64,000 nucleotides of DNA from Frateuria flava (GCF_017837635.1 NZ_JAGJRS010000003.1:62001-126000), one strand, 5' to 3'. Positions 1 to 14,107 are shown, numbered from the stretch's first letter. Program-made: numbers and translations. Notes: generated from the sequence alone by a model not told the origin.

Positions 1-3000
1 ATGCAACTTGGCAAACTGTTTTCCAACGTCGCCGGACTGGCGCTGCTGACGCTGGTTTCCGGTGTTTCGTACCTGCCGCCCGCGCACGCGGCCGCCACCA
101 CGGCGGGCGTCGGGCTGGACGCCCCCATTTCGATCACTAGCAACGGCAGCGTTGCGACGGCGGACAACTACACCGCCTATCCGCTGCTCAACGTCGGTTC
201 GGTACCGCCGCTGGTGATGCTGGTGATGTCGCGTGACGAGCAGCTCTACATCAAGGCCTATACCGACTACACCGACCTCGACGGAGACGGCGTCGTCGAC
301 ACCACTTACCAGGATGGGTTCGATTACTCCGGCTATTTCGATGCGAACCTGTGCTACGGCTACAGCAATGGACAGTTCGTTGCCGGTGCCGACGCCACGG
401 ATGCCAACGGCAACGAGAAAGCGCACGAGTGCGACGGCACGAAGTGGAGCGGCAACTTTCTGAACTGGGCCGCGATGAGCCGCATCGACGTGTTGCGGCT
501 GGTGCTCTACGGCGGGAATCGATCCACCGACACCAAAACCAGCACGGTACTGGAGCGCTCCTACATTCCGAGCGACCTGCATGCCTGGTCCAAGGTCTAC
601 CTGGGCAGCGACGTCAACAAGTACACCCCCTTCACCACCACCAACACCGGTGGCAAGGGCCTGTCCATGTGCAACGTTTCGCCCAGCACCTCCGGTGCCC
701 CGCAATTGAGGGTGGCCAAGGGCTCGTACACCGAGTGGGCATCGACCGCACGTGAGCAATGCCGTTGGCGCGACGACATCTCGGAGTCGGGCAGCGACAT
801 CAACAAGTCGGACTCTCCGCAAAAAAGTGACGGACTGGGCAACTCGGTCTACACCGTGCGCGTGCTCGCCTGCAATTCGTCCGACTATCGCGAAAAGTTC
901 TGCCGCAAGTACACCGAGACGCTCAGCGATGGTACGTCGGCCGACCACTGGAAGCCCGCCGGGCTGCTGCAGCGCTACGGCGAGAACGGCTCCATGCGTT
1001 TTGGCCTGATCACCGGCACCTACAGCAAACCCCGCGCGGGTGGCGTTCTGCGGCGCAATATCGGACTGTTTGCCGGTAACGCCGCCACCGGCTGCACTTA
1101 CGATCCGGCCAACGGCAAGGTCGACGAAGTCAACCTGCAGACCGGCCAGTTCTGCAACGTGGCCGCTGGAAACGAAGGCATCGTCAATACCCTGAGCCGG
1201 TTCCGCCTGACCTCGTGGAATCCGAGCACGGACAATTACGACGATTGCGGCACCTACGGCATCCTGCAGCGAGGTTCGGCGGGCACCAAGCACCTGAACG
1301 ATCCGGGTGCGGCGGGCACCGATGCGTACGATTGCAAGGATTCGGGCAACCCGCTCGCTGAGATGTATGCCGAGGCGTTGCGTTACATCGGCGGCGAGAG
1401 CGCACCCACCACGCTGTTCAACGTCAGCGATGCGGCCATCAACGGCGTTGCCGGCTTGCCGCTGGCGACCTGGAAGGATCCCTACCGGAAGCCGGAGGAC
1501 GGCGGCAATGCGTATTGCGCCAACTGCAGCATCATTGTCATCACCACGGGGCTGAACTCGTTCGACAGCGACCAGATCCCGAACGTCGCGTCACTTCCGG
1601 CGCAGGCCGATGCAGCGACCACGCTGGTGGGCAACAACGAAAACCTGTCCGGTACCAAGACCAGCGGATCGCCGCCCAAGTACCTGGTCGGACGCTACGG
1701 CGCACTGGACGGGAGCACCTATCAGGACGTCTGCACCCCGTACGAGATCGACGATCTCGCACTGGCGCACGGCATCTGCCCGGATGTGCCCTCGCTCGAA
1801 GGCGGGTACCAGATGGCCGGCCTGGCCTACGAGGCCTGGACCAACGACATCCGCAAGGACAAGACCGGCACGCAGAAGGTACAGACCTATGCGATCGCCC
1901 TCGCCGAATCGCTGCCCAGCTTCACCATTCCGGTGTGCGAAACGGGCAACGACATCGACAAATGCGCGGTCGACTTCATCACGATCACGCCGGCATGCCA
2001 GGCCAACAACAACGGCTCGGCGGCGCTGAACAGCACCAGCGGCTGGCGAAGCTGCTATCTGGGCAACCTGACCGTAGGTCCGAAGACGTCGACGACGCAG
2101 AAGGACTCCAAGGGCAATTACAAGGTCTATGGCCTCCCCTCGCTGGACGTGACCTACAACGGGCAGCGTCGCCCCGTACGCGGCAGCTTCACCATCACCT
2201 GGGAGGACTCCCAGTGGGGCAACGATCACGACAATGACGTGGTCGAGATGCTGAGCTTCTGCGTGGGGGCCTACTGTTCCTACGACGGGAACGGGGACGG
2301 CTACGACGACATCTGCGTAGACACGCTCGATTCCCAGATCTGCAAGAACGGCAAGGTCAATACCAGCAACGGGCAGTTCCTGGTGGCCCGGGTGCAGGCG
2401 CTTTCGGCCTATGCGGGCAATGCCTTGCGCATCGGCTACACCATGGCTGGCGCGGACAACTCTACTGGCCAGGCCGCGAAGTTCACGGTGTTGAGGCCCG
2501 GCGACAAGAACGGCAGCCTCCTGTATGGCGACAAGGGCGGCGCCGACAACTGGAGCCGCCCGTCCGCGGACAAGCTGAGCACCGGTCCCTCCGAGCAGCT
2601 GCCGCTGCCCAATCCGCTGTTCTACGCGGCCAAGTACGGCGGCTTCATCGACCAGAACAAGGACAACAAGCCGGACCCGGCGGATTCGCCCGAATGGGAC
2701 GCGATCGTCAACGATTCGGGCGCCAACGGGCAGGACGGCCTGCCGGACAACTACTTCATGGTCCGCAACCCGGCCCAGCTCCAGGATCGCCTGTCGCGAA
2801 CGTTCGACGCCATCCTCAAGCGTGCCGGCTCCGGTACGGCCGCTGCGGTGGTGGCCAACAGCGCCAAGGGCGTAGGTCTGGTCTACCAGGCGCTCTACCA
2901 GGCCGAACGCAAGGATTCCAGCGATCGTGTGGCGGCGTGGAGCGGTACGCTCAACGGCCTGTGGACCGACAGCTACGGGTACCTGCGAGAAAACGGCAAC

Positions 3001-5451
3001 GGCTTCACCAGCGGGGCGGCCGTGCTCGATGGCTATGACGTCGATCCGGTCATCGAATTCTTCTTCGACCCGAACGACAACCAGACCAAGTTCCACCGCA
3101 TGGTCATGCCCGCCAACGCGGACGGCTCGCCCGTGACGGTCTTCAAAAAAGATGAGGCGATCATCACCGATCAGAAACTCGACCAATTGAGGACGGTATG
3201 GAGCGCGCAGGACCAGCTGTGGAGCACCGCCTTCAGCACTGGCGTCAACAACAGTGACCTGACCAGCGCGAACCGCGATTACGACACCCTTTCCAGCAAC
3301 GGTCGCTACATCTTTACCTGGATCGACGCGGACCACGATGGCGTGGTCGACAGCGGTGAGCAGCAACCATTCGCGTTCACCGGCACCGGTTCGGGCAAGA
3401 CCAAAACGGGCTTCTACGGCGAAAAGAAAACCAACAGCACCACCGGCAACTTCCGGTACCTCAACACCGCCGACCCGGACGTGGCCAAGCGCATCGTCGC
3501 CTGGATCCGCGGCTACGAGCTGGCGGACAATGATGCCAAGGGCAACCGCTTGTGGCGTTCGCGCACGGTCGACTACGGCAACGACGGTACGTTGCGCGTG
3601 CTACGCCTGGGTGACATCGTCGACTCCACGCCCGTCGTCGTCGGCACTCCCTCGGAAGCGTTCGATTTGCTGTATGGCGATACCAGCTACGGCAAATTCA
3701 GGGACAAGTACCGCAATCGCCGGCAGGTCGTCTACGTAGGTTCCAACGACGGCATGCTGCATGCCTTCAACGGCGGCTTCTATAACGCCAGGGAACACCG
3801 GGTGCAGCTGACCCCGACCGATACCGACGCCTCGGTGACCGCCGACCCGCTCGGTGGCGAACTCTGGGCCTACGTGCCGGGCAACCTGTTGCCGCACCTG
3901 CGCTGGCTGGCCGATCCGGCCTACAAGCACAACTTCTACGTCGACGGCAGCCCGATCGCCCAGGACGTGAAGATCTTCCCCGAGGACACGGCTCATCCCG
4001 AGGGCTGGGGCACCATCCTGATCGTGCCGTTCCGTTTCGGAGGTGGTCCGATCTCGGTCAACACCGCCACCGACAACACCACGGCCACGCAGAACTCCTT
4101 CTCTGCCTACGTCGTCCTGGATGTAACCGATCCGGAAGATCCGCCCAAGCTGCTGGCCGAGCTGACCAATACCGCGTTGTCGGACGGCACGGCCAAGTGT
4201 GCCAGCGACAACAAGCTGAATGCGCCCTCGTGCGTCGATATCACCAAGGTGGTCGATACCTACACCTCGTCGATTCCTGCCGCCGCGATGTTCCGCGACA
4301 ACACCTCCGGCAGCCCGAACAAGTTCTTCCTGTTCACCGGTTCGGGTACGACGGACAACGGCGGTGTCGGCTCGACCGAAGGCGGCAGCGCGGTGGCTGC
4401 CACCTCGCTGAAGATTCGTGCCTACGATCTTGCGAGCCTCTCCGCCACGCCGACCAATGTGTTCGATTTCAAGGACATCGGTGCCACCGACGCAGGCGCC
4501 ACCAGCTTCGCGGGTGATCTCATCGCCTCGGACTACAATCTCGACGGCCGTTCCGAAGGCCTCTACTTCGGCAGCGTCAAGGGCACCGGTACCGGGGCAT
4601 TCGGCGGCTCGTTGTGGAAGCTCAGCTTCATCTACGACGGTGCAGCCGATCCGGATCCGAGCAGGTGGACGAAGCTGCGCATAGTCAAGGACCTCGACCT
4701 GCCGGTGACCATTCGCCCCACGGTCGGCCGCAATGACCGCGGTGCGCCCATGGTGTTCTTCGGCACCGGCCGCGCGTATACCAAGAAGGACTTGGACTCG
4801 ACGGCGCAACAGAAGATCGTGGGTCTGATCGACACCTCGCTCCTTTCGACCACCGATCAGCAATACAAGGTGCTGCCACTGGACATGGCCGATCTGGTCG
4901 ACGTCACTAACGTCAATGTCTTCACCGATACATCGGTGTCGGGGGCGGGCACCGATGCCGATGGCAAGAGCATCGATACCTTCGACAAGCTGCTGGGAAG
5001 CTTCGACACGGACACGCGCCTGGGCTGGTACCAGAAGCTGACCGCGCCGACGACCACCACCGACAAGACGCCAGCCGAGCGCGTGGTCAGCTCGCAGAGC
5101 TTGCTGGGCGGCGTGCTGTTGACCTCCACGTTCTTCCCGGGCACGGACACCTGCACGGACGTGGGCCGAGGCGCGCTCTACAGCCTCAACTACAAGAGCG
5201 GCACGGCCAACCCGACCGACAATCCCTTCGGCACTACCAGCGTCGACGGCAAGGAACGGGTGAACAAGTCGACCGACATGGGACCGGGCCTGCCGGCGCC
5301 GCCAAGCCTTCATGTCGGTGAAGGCACCGGCCAGCGCAAGCTGACGGCCTGCGTGCAGACCTCGACGGGCGCGATCATCTGCAAGGAGATCACCACCCTG
5401 AAGTCGGTGCTCAGCAGCGAGGTATCCTGGCATGAACCGCTGGACAAGTAA
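1..5451 (+). CDS. pilY1: PilY1-family type IV pilus tip adhesin/assembly factor
   Basis: 1816 aa secreted protein starting at the first base of the window. Residues 1-31 form a signal peptide ending in AHA. The C-terminal half carries the PilC/PilY1 beta-propeller ([15 protein letters not shown] near residue 1245) with the family's calcium loop DYNLDGRSE at 1511-1519. Further Asp-rich EF-hand-like loops are visible at 92-100 (DLDGDGVVD), 762-770, 884-892 and 1109-1120 ([12 protein letters not shown]). The N-terminal half keeps the PilY1 signature [13 protein letters not shown], but where von Willebrand A domains have DxSxS it reads MSRDEQL, so a canonical MIDAS is missing. In known systems PilY1 sits at the pilus tip, opposes retraction and mediates attachment. 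It is the first gene of a tight cluster: the pilin start lies 11 nt beyond its stop. Upstream minor pilins may lie outside the window. Confidence 0.93.
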   Translation: MQLGKLFSNVAGLALLTLVSGVSYLPPAHAAATTAGVGLDAPISITSNGSVATADNYTAYPLLNVGSVPPLVMLVMSRDEQLYIKAYTDYTDLDGDGVVDTTYQDGFDYSGYFDANLCYGYSNGQFVAGADATDANGNEKAHECDGTKWSGNFLNWAAMSRIDVLRLVLYGGNRSTDTKTSTVLERSYIPSDLHAWSKVYLGSDVNKYTPFTTTNTGGKGLSMCNVSPSTSGAPQLRVAKGSYTEWASTAREQCRWRDDISESGSDINKSDSPQKSDGLGNSVYTVRVLACNSSDYREKFCRKYTETLSDGTSADHWKPAGLLQRYGENGSMRFGLITGTYSKPRAGGVLRRNIGLFAGNAATGCTYDPANGKVDEVNLQTGQFCNVAAGNEGIVNTLSRFRLTSWNPSTDNYDDCGTYGILQRGSAGTKHLNDPGAAGTDAYDCKDSGNPLAEMYAEALRYIGGESAPTTLFNVSDAAINGVAGLPLATWKDPYRKPEDGGNAYCANCSIIVITTGLNSFDSDQIPNVASLPAQADAATTLVGNNENLSGTKTSGSPPKYLVGRYGALDGSTYQDVCTPYEIDDLALAHGICPDVPSLEGGYQMAGLAYEAWTNDIRKDKTGTQKVQTYAIALAESLPSFTIPVCETGNDIDKCAVDFITITPACQANNNGSAALNSTSGWRSCYLGNLTVGPKTSTTQKDSKGNYKVYGLPSLDVTYNGQRRPVRGSFTITWEDSQWGNDHDNDVVEMLSFCVGAYCSYDGNGDGYDDICVDTLDSQICKNGKVNTSNGQFLVARVQALSAYAGNALRIGYTMAGADNSTGQAAKFTVLRPGDKNGSLLYGDKGGADNWSRPSADKLSTGPSEQLPLPNPLFYAAKYGGFIDQNKDNKPDPADSPEWDAIVNDSGANGQDGLPDNYFMVRNPAQLQDRLSRTFDAILKRAGSGTAAAVVANSAKGVGLVYQALYQAERKDSSDRVAAWSGTLNGLWTDSYGYLRENGNGFTSGAAVLDGYDVDPVIEFFFDPNDNQTKFHRMVMPANADGSPVTVFKKDEAIITDQKLDQLRTVWSAQDQLWSTAFSTGVNNSDLTSANRDYDTLSSNGRYIFTWIDADHDGVVDSGEQQPFAFTGTGSGKTKTGFYGEKKTNSTTGNFRYLNTADPDVAKRIVAWIRGYELADNDAKGNRLWRSRTVDYGNDGTLRVLRLGDIVDSTPVVVGTPSEAFDLLYGDTSYGKFRDKYRNRRQVVYVGSNDGMLHAFNGGFYNAREHRVQLTPTDTDASVTADPLGGELWAYVPGNLLPHLRWLADPAYKHNFYVDGSPIAQDVKIFPEDTAHPEGWGTILIVPFRFGGGPISVNTATDNTTATQNSFSAYVVLDVTDPEDPPKLLAELTNTALSDGTAKCASDNKLNAPSCVDITKVVDTYTSSIPAAAMFRDNTSGSPNKFFLFTGSGTTDNGGVGSTEGGSAVAATSLKIRAYDLASLSATPTNVFDFKDIGATDAGATSFAGDLIASDYNLDGRSEGLYFGSVKGTGTGAFGGSLWKLSFIYDGAADPDPSRWTKLRIVKDLDLPVTIRPTVGRNDRGAPMVFFGTGRAYTKKDLDSTAQQKIVGLIDTSLLSTTDQQYKVLPLDMADLVDVTNVNVFTDTSVSGAGTDADGKSIDTFDKLLGSFDTDTRLGWYQKLTAPTTTTDKTPAERVVSSQSLLGGVLLTSTFFPGTDTCTDVGRGALYSLNYKSGTANPTDNPFGTTSVDGKERVNKSTDMGPGLPAPPSLHVGEGTGQRKLTACVQTSTGAIICKEITTLKSVLSSEVSWHEPLDK

Positions 5452-5461
5452 GGAGCGCCGC

Positions 5462-5878
5462 ATGCGCAGGCAGCAGGGCTTTACGTTGATCGAAATGATG
5501 ATCGTGTTGCTGATCGTCGCCATCCTGGCGGCGGTTGCGATCCCGTCGTACCGCAGATATGTGGTGCGTTCCCATCGCGTGGACGCGCAGCGCGCGCTTA
5601 CCGAGCTGGCGGCCAGGCAGGAGCGCTTCCTCTACAGCAACAACAGCTATGCCGATAGCGTTTCCGCCCTTGGCGGCACCAGTTCGATGGCCGGCAGCTA
5701 TTACACGGTCCAGGTCGACCCAGCCAGCGCCAGCACGACCACCTATACCTTGGTGGCTACCGCGGTGGGCTCGCAGCACGACGATGACACGCAGTGCCAG
5801 ACGCTCAGCCTCGATCAGGCCGGTCGACAGGAGTCGACCGGTTCGACCACCAACGATCCCAAATGCTGGGGCCGCTGA
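5462..5878 (+). CDS. pilE: Type IV pilin (PilE/PilA-like major or minor pilin)
   Basis: 138 aa prepilin. A six-residue leader MRRQQG is followed by the class III cleavage site G/FTLIE, with Glu5 present, then the hydrophobic N-terminal helix ([19 protein letters not shown]). Two C-terminal cysteines (CQTLSLD...KCWGR) fit the disulfide-bonded D-loop of pilins. I chose ATG 5462 over an in-frame ATG at 5432 because AGGAG at 5451-5455 lies 6 nt upstream and the resulting leader is typically short; the longer form would overlap pilY1. It would be processed by a PilD-type peptidase and assembled in the pilus. Short pilins directly after pilY1 are usually called PilE in Xanthomonadales. Whether it is the major or a minor subunit cannot be told here. 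Confidence 0.92.
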   Translation: MRRQQGFTLIEMMIVLLIVAILAAVAIPSYRRYVVRSHRVDAQRALTELAARQERFLYSNNSYADSVSALGGTSSMAGSYYTVQVDPASASTTTYTLVATAVGSQHDDDTQCQTLSLDQAGRQESTGSTTNDPKCWGR

Positions 5879-5880
5879 TC

Positions 5881-6309
5881 ATGGCGCGGGGAAGGCTACT
5901 GGCCGGATGTATCGCCGCGTGCATGTGCCTGGCCGCCGCCGCCCAGGACGGCACGTATTACAAGTGGACCGATGCCAGTGGCACGGTCCATTTCAGCGCC
6001 TCGCCTCCGCCGGGGAAGAAGGCCGAGACGCTGAAGCTTGCGGGGCAGGGCGGCGAGCAGGCGGCTCCCGCGCCGGCGGCGTCGACGGCCGAGCCCACGC
6101 CGCAACTGGAGGAGGCGCAGGCGGCCTACCGCAAGCAGGCGTGCGATGCGGCACGCGATGATCTGGCGGTGCTGGAAAAGAATCGCATGGTGGTCAGCGG
6201 CAATAGCCCCGATGCAGCCACCAAACTCGACGCGGAACAGCGCAGCCAGGCCAAGCTCCGCACCAGGCAGCGCATCAACCAGTTCTGTGAAACGGGGAGC
6301 CAGCCATGA
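5881..6309 (+). CDS. DUF4124 domain secreted protein in the pilus cluster
   Basis: 142 aa. It has a signal peptide (residues 1-22, ending AAAAQ), then the DUF4124 core YYKWTDASGTVHFSASPPPG typical of small periplasmic proteins of unknown function, followed by an Ala/Pro-rich linker and a charged helical tail with two Cys. It starts 2 nt after the pilin stop and its stop overlaps the next gene (ATGA at 6306), so it is translationally coupled to pilus genes. Frames open upstream of 5881, but only this ATG puts the signal peptide at the N terminus. The role is unknown; its position suggests a periplasmic accessory of pilus assembly (inference). Confidence 0.85.
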   Translation: MARGRLLAGCIAACMCLAAAAQDGTYYKWTDASGTVHFSASPPPGKKAETLKLAGQGGEQAAPAPAASTAEPTPQLEEAQAAYRKQACDAARDDLAVLEKNRMVVSGNSPDAATKLDAEQRSQAKLRTRQRINQFCETGSQP

Positions 6310-6890
6310 ACACGCATGCGTCCAGGCCATCGCGCGGCTTCACCCTGATCGAGTTGATGGTGACCGTGGTCGTGCTCGCGATCCTGGCTGGCATTGCCTT
6401 GCCCAACTTCCGCGACTTCATGCGTCGCAGCGCGGTCACGGCGCAGTCCAACGCCGTCCTTGCCGACTTGCAGTACGCACGCAACGACGCCATCACCCGT
6501 CGCGTAGTCACCGAGCTCTGTGGCAGCACGGACGGTACCGCCTGTACGGGTTCGAACACGTTCGAGGGCGGTTGGGTGGTGTACCGCGAGACTGCGCCGG
6601 GGTCGGCCGCGACGTTCACCTCGGCCGATGAGGTGTTGCGCGTCACCCAGGCCAAATCAGGCATAAGCGTTCGCCTGGTGGACGATACCGGCACGGCGGT
6701 AAACGACGTCGGGTTCAGCCAGGACGGTTCGACCACCAGTACCGCGCCGCTGAGCTTCCTGGTATGTCCCATGTCCGACGGCGATACCGTCGGCGAGAGC
6801 ACCGACAAGGTGCGGGGCGCGGCGGTTTTGCTGTCGACTTCCGGGCGCGCGTCGATCCGGAAGATCGAGGCCGGCGGCAGCTGCGGCTGA
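6306..6890 (+). CDS. fimT: GspH/FimT-family minor pseudopilin
   Basis: 194 aa prepilin-like protein. The leader MNTHASRPSRG is followed by FTLIELMVTVVVLAILAGIA, giving G/FTLIE cleavage and Glu5, and then a GspH-type domain (NAVLADLQYARNDAITRR, GGWVVYRE). FimT/FimU-like pseudopilins prime type IV pilus assembly with other minor pilins. It overlaps the DUF4124 gene by 4 nt and is the last gene before a strong terminator. The order pilY1-pilE-DUF4124-fimT differs from the Pseudomonas fimU-pilV-W-X-Y1-E order, so the remaining minor pilins may be encoded upstream of the window. Confidence 0.9.
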   Translation: MNTHASRPSRGFTLIELMVTVVVLAILAGIALPNFRDFMRRSAVTAQSNAVLADLQYARNDAITRRVVTELCGSTDGTACTGSNTFEGGWVVYRETAPGSAATFTSADEVLRVTQAKSGISVRLVDDTGTAVNDVGFSQDGSTTSTAPLSFLVCPMSDGDTVGESTDKVRGAAVLLSTSGRASIRKIEAGGSCG

Positions 6891-6907
6891 TCCGCGTCAG
6901 TGGCAAG

Positions 6908-6938
6908 AAAAAACCCGGCACAAGGCCGGGTTTTTTTT
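6908..6938. terminator. Bidirectional intrinsic terminator
   Basis: Stem CCCGGC/GCCGGG (6914-6919/6925-6930) with a 5-nt loop, flanked by an A-run on the left and eight T on the right. It can end the pilus operon on the plus strand and the tRNA-Val transcript on the minus strand. Confidence 0.9.
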
Positions 6939-6944
6939 CAAACG

Positions 6945-7019
6945 TGGTGGGCGATGCAAGGATCGAACTTGCGACACCTGCCGTGTGAAGGCAGTGCTCT
7001 ACCGCTGAGCTAATCGCCC
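6945..7019 (-). tRNA. tRNA-Val (anticodon CAC)
   Basis: 75 nt including encoded CCA. On the minus strand it folds into a full cloverleaf: acceptor GGGCGAT/ATCGCCC, a D arm with AGCGGTA loop, anticodon stem CTGCC/GGCAG with loop TTCACAC giving anticodon CAC, and T arm GCAAG-TTCGATC-CTTGC. It reads GUG codons. A terminator hairpin follows immediately. Confidence 0.95.
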
Positions 7020-7088
7020 GAGAGCGCGCAACTATACGGACCCTCGCGGGTGCGGTCAATGCCCACGTCGCACGCGGGCGGCGTTCGG

Positions 7089-7094
7089 TAGAAT
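7089..7094 (+). promoter_or_regulatory. Candidate -10 element TAGAAT for the LpxB-N-like gene
   Basis: TAGAAT in the context CGGTAGAATGCC, 27 nt before the start at 7122, without a recognisable -35. The same CGGTAGAATGCC string occurs before the glutaryl-CoA dehydrogenase gene (27850), suggesting a recurrent promoter form. Confidence 0.45.
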
Positions 7095-7121
7095 GCCCGC
7101 CTTTCAGGCAGGCGCCGCCCC

Positions 7122-7445
7122 ATGGATCTTCTCGCTCCCATCCTGCACGCGTTGCAGCAGTTCCACCTGACGCCCTGGAAGCTGGTCGGATTCGCCGGCA
7201 CGTTCATGTTCACCAGCCGCTGGTTCGTGCAGCTGTACTACACGCGCAAGTACAAGCGGGTCGTGATGCCGCTGGCGTTCTGGTGGCTGTCGGTGATCGG
7301 CAGTGCACTGCTGCTCGCCTACTTCACCGTGGGCAAGAACGACTCGGTCGGAATCCTCTCCAACTTCTTTCCGGTGTTCGTGTCGGTCTACAACCTGGTG
7401 GTGCACATGCGCCACCGCAGGCGCGACGCCGCGGCGGAAGTCTGA
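7122..7445 (+). CDS. Small membrane protein with lipid-A-disaccharide synthase N-terminal-like domain
   Basis: 107 aa with three hydrophobic segments (about residues 20-40, 48-68 and 78-95) and the motif SRWFVQLYYTRKYKRVVMP typical of the LAB_N family (lipid-A-disaccharide synthase N-terminal-like, related to SWEET/PQ-loop-like small membrane proteins). In other bacteria such proteins are encoded near glycosyltransferases and are thought to act in lipid or polysaccharide metabolism; the reaction is not established. Here it stands alone between tRNA-Val and the convergent metH gene. No Shine-Dalgarno is evident. The start is fixed by a -10-like TAGAAT 27 nt upstream and by the family N terminus. 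Confidence 0.85.
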   Translation: MDLLAPILHALQQFHLTPWKLVGFAGTFMFTSRWFVQLYYTRKYKRVVMPLAFWWLSVIGSALLLAYFTVGKNDSVGILSNFFPVFVSVYNLVVHMRHRRRDAAAEV

Positions 7446-7544
7446 GCCGGAGCAGGCTCTTCGCCTGCAGGAACGCATCTGGGGCGGCCCCGGCACCGGG
7501 CACCGCCATTGATGGTGGTCGCGCAGGGGTGTGCTCCCGCAGGT
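7446..7544. repeat. Degenerate palindromic intergenic repeat between convergent genes
   Basis: Contains the small palindrome GCAGGCTCTTCGCCTGC and opposed GGAGC/GCTCC ends, resembling the AGGAGCGCC-type repeats seen at 23.9, 30.4 and 55.7 kb. No gene is visible. It may fold as a hairpin ending both convergent transcripts, though no T-run follows. Confidence 0.45.
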
Positions 7545-10298
<2,754 letters not shown>

Positions 10299-10307
10299 GC
10301 TTGTGCT

Positions 10308-10465
10308 TCTGCTCCCTCTCCACGTTGGGGCGAGGGCTGGGGTGAGGGGGCGGGGCGTGCGGGAAGGTCCAGAAGAGCCGGCGCTGGTGTGGGGCCGTCG
10401 CCAGCGCGGCCCCTTACACCGACCCTCTCCCCGGTGACGGATGAGAGGCGGAAGAGAGGGAGCTG
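10308..10465. repeat. Pair of CCCTCTCC/GGGGTGAG palindromic repeats between the metH halves
   Basis: Two copies (about 10309-10355 and 10409-10463) of the repeat family whose core is CCCTCTCC, a short loop and GGAGAGGG with a GGGGTGAGG tail. They fill the 178-nt gap between the two metH genes, so any operon transcript would contain these hairpins. Confidence 0.7.
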
Positions 10466-10476
10466 CGCTGAAGTAC

Positions 10477-11556
10477 TCACGCCGCCTCCTGTGAGACGCC
10501 TGGCAGCCTGCGCGGCGCACAGCCGCGCACCGCTGCGGCGATCGCCGCGATGTGCGCCGGCGTCGTGCCGCAGCAACCGCCTACCAGATTGAGCAGGCCG
10601 TCGCGGGCGAAACCGGCGACCACGCTGGCCATCTGTTCGGGCGTCTCGTCGTATTCGGCGAAGGCGTTGGGCAGGCCGGCGTTGGGGTGCGTGCTGACAT
10701 AGCAGTCGGCAATGTCGGCCAGGGTCTGCACGTGCGGGCGCAGGTCGGCGGCACCGAGCGCGCAGTTGAGGCCAACCGCCAGCGGGCGGGCGTGGGCGAT
10801 GGAGTAGTAGAACGCCTCGGCAGTCTGGCCGGAGAGCGTGCGTCCGGAGCGGTCGGTGATCGTGCCGGAGATCATCACCGGCACGCGCGCACCGCGCTCG
10901 CGGAACAGCTCGGACAGCGCGAACAGTGCCGCCTTGGCGTTGAGCGTGTCGAAGATGGTCTCCACCATGACTACGTCGGCGCCACCATCGATCAGGCCGG
11001 CAGCCGACTCGCGGTAGTTGGTTGCCAGCTCCTCGAAAGTGACATTGCGGAAGCCCGGGTCGTTGACGTCGGGCGACAGCGAAGCGGTGCGGCTGGTTGG
11101 CCCGAGCACGCCGATGGCGAAGCGGGGCTTGCCTGGTGTTCTTGCGGTATACGCATCGCAGGCCGCCCGGGCCAGCCGGGCGCCCTCCAGGTTCAACTCG
11201 TAGGCCAGGTGCTCGAGGTGGTAATCGGCCTGGCTGATGCGGGTGGAGTTGAAGGTATTGGTCTCGACCAGGTCGGCGCCGGCCTCGAGGTAGGCCTCGT
11301 GCACGCCGCGGATCAGCTCCGGGCGGGTGAGCGAGAGCAGGTCGTTGTTGCCTTTCAGGTCGCAGCCGCCCGGGTGGTCATGGTCATGCTGGCTGTCGTG
11401 ACCGTGCGCGAAGCGCTCGCCGCGGAAGCCCGACTCGTCCAGTGCATGACCCTGCAACATGGTGCCCATGGCGCCATCGAGGATCAGGATGCGCTCGCGC
11501 AAGGCCTGTTCGAGCTGGGCGACGCGGTCGGGATGGAGCCAGGGCAGGGCGGTCAT
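10477..11556 (-). CDS. metH: Methionine synthase, N-terminal homocysteine S-methyltransferase part
   Basis: 359 aa homocysteine-binding module. It starts with the family motif [12 protein letters not shown] and carries the zinc ligands in LNCALGA and [12 protein letters not shown] His/Gly insert ([22 protein letters not shown]) precedes the conserved DLLSLTRPE-type stretch. It binds homocysteine through Zn and works with the downstream B12-containing half; fused MetH would be about 1230 aa and the two parts add up to that. ATG 11556 is chosen because [16 protein letters not shown] is the normal N terminus; upstream open frame runs antisense to nothing conserved. Gene order regulator, N-part, C-part on one strand with 80 and 178 nt gaps suggests an operon. 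Confidence 0.94.
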   Translation of the reverse strand: MTALPWLHPDRVAQLEQALRERILILDGAMGTMLQGHALDESGFRGERFAHGHDSQHDHDHPGGCDLKGNNDLLSLTRPELIRGVHEAYLEAGADLVETNTFNSTRISQADYHLEHLAYELNLEGARLARAACDAYTARTPGKPRFAIGVLGPTSRTASLSPDVNDPGFRNVTFEELATNYRESAAGLIDGGADVVMVETIFDTLNAKAALFALSELFRERGARVPVMISGTITDRSGRTLSGQTAEAFYYSIAHARPLAVGLNCALGAADLRPHVQTLADIADCYVSTHPNAGLPNAFAEYDETPEQMASVVAGFARDGLLNLVGGCCGTTPAHIAAIAAAVRGCAPRRLPGVSQEAA

Positions 11557-11589
11557 GTTTTTCTCGATGGTGCGGGTGTGAGGCGAGTG

Positions 11590-11632
11590 CCACCATCCCC
11601 TTCGGCGCCTTCCCCGAGCGCGGGGGAAGGAT
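11590..11632. repeat. Short palindromic repeat between the regulator and metH
   Basis: CCTTCGGCGCCTTCCCCGAG followed by CGCGGGGGAAGG, related to the CACCTTCCCCCGC-type repeat found at 24.8, 25.1 and 32.7 kb. It lies entirely in the 80-nt gap before metH-N. Confidence 0.5.
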
Positions 11633-11636
11633 CGGT

Positions 11637-12563
11637 TTACGGTTTGCGGGCCAGCAGGCTGATGACTTCGAAGTGCGGCGCCTTGCGCTCGCGGCTCAGG
11701 CGCACGCAACTGGACACGGTCAGGCCGGCGTCGGTGGCGAAGCGCGACAACTCCTCCCGCGTGAAACCGAGATTGCGGTGATCGAATGGCTCGACCGCGG
11801 TGCGATGGGCGTGCTTGCCCAGCGTCACGGCGAGCAGCCGGCCGCCAGTGCGCAAGAGGCGCGCAGCTTCGGCCACGGCCCGGGCCGGGCGCTCGGCATA
11901 GGTCAACGCGTGCAGCATCAACACCAGGTCGAAACGCCGCTTGCCCAGATCCAGTGCGTGCATGTCGCCTTCGCGCACTTCCACGTTCGGGAACGCCTTC
12001 AGGCGCTGCGCGGCGGCCGCGACCACGCGCTCGCTCGAATCCACGCAGACGATCGAACGGGCGTGCGGCGCCAGCAGCTCCGCGGTGATGCCGTCGCCCG
12101 AGGCGATGTCCAGCACGTCGCCGGTTTCCAGCAGTTGCAGCAGCGAGCGGGCGAGGGTTTCCCACGTGCGGCCGGGCGAGTAATGGCGTTCCATGTCGCC
12201 GGCGACGGTATCGGCCCAACCCTCCGCGCGGGCGCGGTTGGCCAGTACCGACGGCAGGCGTGCGGCGTCCTCTCGCAGCAAGGCATCGTCGATGCTTTCG
12301 CGTAGCGAATGCAGTAGCGCGTGCTGGTGCGAGCCGCCCTCGTTGTTCGCGCGGTAGTAGGCCGACACGCCGGCACGCCGATCGCGCACCAGCTCGGCCT
12401 CCTTCAGCTTGGCCAGGTGCGTGGACACGCGCGGCTGGGCCAGGTGCAGTACCTGCGCCAGCTCGGCCACGGTCAGTTCCTCGCGCTCCAGCAAAGCCAG
12501 CAGGCGCACGCGGGTGGGATCGGCCAGCAGGCGCAGGACGCCGGAGGCAGTCGCCAGATCCAT
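11637..12563 (-). CDS. ArsR-family regulator fused to a SAM-dependent methyltransferase domain (SahR-like)
   Basis: 308 aa. Residues 1-85 form an ArsR-type winged helix ([38 protein letters not shown]). From about residue 140 a class I methyltransferase fold follows, with motif [16 protein letters not shown] and VCVDSS. No ArsR metal-binding ELCVCDL box is present. ArsR-methyltransferase fusions next to methionine-cycle genes have been described as SahR, sensing S-adenosylhomocysteine; its place directly upstream of split metH fits that, but effector and targets are inference. ATG 12563 is preferred over ATG 12569 because AAGG lies 6 nt upstream of the former and abuts the latter. A 30-bp imperfect palindrome overlaps the start region, suggesting autorepression. 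Confidence 0.88.
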   Translation of the reverse strand: MDLATASGVLRLLADPTRVRLLALLEREELTVAELAQVLHLAQPRVSTHLAKLKEAELVRDRRAGVSAYYRANNEGGSHQHALLHSLRESIDDALLREDAARLPSVLANRARAEGWADTVAGDMERHYSPGRTWETLARSLLQLLETGDVLDIASGDGITAELLAPHARSIVCVDSSERVVAAAAQRLKAFPNVEVREGDMHALDLGKRRFDLVLMLHALTYAERPARAVAEAARLLRTGGRLLAVTLGKHAHRTAVEPFDHRNLGFTREELSRFATDAGLTVSSCVRLSRERKAPHFEVISLLARKP

Positions 12564-12564
12564 T

Positions 12565-12594
12565 TCCATCCTTTTATCGCGATGCGAAGATGGA
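12565..12594. promoter_or_regulatory. 30-bp imperfect palindrome, candidate operator of the ArsR/SahR-like regulator
   Basis: Perfect core ATCGCGAT (12576-12583). Arms TCCATC...T on the left and A..GATGGA on the right share the same centre; 7 of 11 flanking pairs match. It covers the Shine-Dalgarno and sits at the regulator's start codon, as expected of an autoregulatory site. Confidence 0.5.
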
Positions 12595-12739
12595 TAGGCT
12601 AGGTGGCCGGGATGGGAACGTCAAGGGCGGGACCGGTTTCCGGCTCCTGCAAGGTCGACGCGTACGCGTGGTGCCACCCTACGGGGCCACCTGCCGGTTC
12701 GGTTAAACTAGCGGGCTTCGCCAAGTCTTGGAGCCGCCC

Positions 12740-13900
<1,161 letters not shown>

Positions 13901-13905
13901 GCTCC

Positions 13906-14107
13906 AGGCGCCCTCTCCCCTTCGGGAGAGGGATGGGGGGGGAGGCTCGCGGGACGTTCCAGGCGAGCCTTCTTGGAAAATAGCCCGACCGGCCGACAAG
14001 CCATTCTTTCAAGCAAAAAAAACCGGGCATTGCCCGGTTTTTTTTGCAGTCCGAGGCTAGCCCCGCCCCTCACCGCAATCCTCTCCCCGAAGGGAGAGGG
14101 TGCAGGA
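13906..14107. repeat. Two CCCTCTCC-type palindromic repeats flanking a terminator
   Basis: Copies at about 13908-13945 (CGCCCTCTCCCCTTCGGGAG...) and 14062-14107 (CCCTCACCGCAATCCTCTCC..., inverted) flank the terminator at 14015-14045 between convergent genes. The second copy, read on the minus strand, is the closest relative of the insert in metH. Confidence 0.7.
14015..14045. terminator. Bidirectional intrinsic terminator
   Basis: A-run, stem ACCGGGCA/TGCCCGGT with almost no loop, and T-run (14015-14045), lying between the convergent acyl-CoA dehydrogenase and RND permease genes. Confidence 0.9.

Noticed and set aside
5432-5878. Longer pilin start at 5432
   Set aside because: It would overlap pilY1 and give a 16-residue leader; ATG 5462 has a proper ribosome site and leaves the normal 6-residue leader.
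11557-11636. SAH or cobalamin riboswitch in front of metH
   Set aside because: The 80-nt gap is taken up by a palindromic repeat and is too short and dissimilar for a B12-box or SAH aptamer; the ArsR-type regulator is the likelier control.
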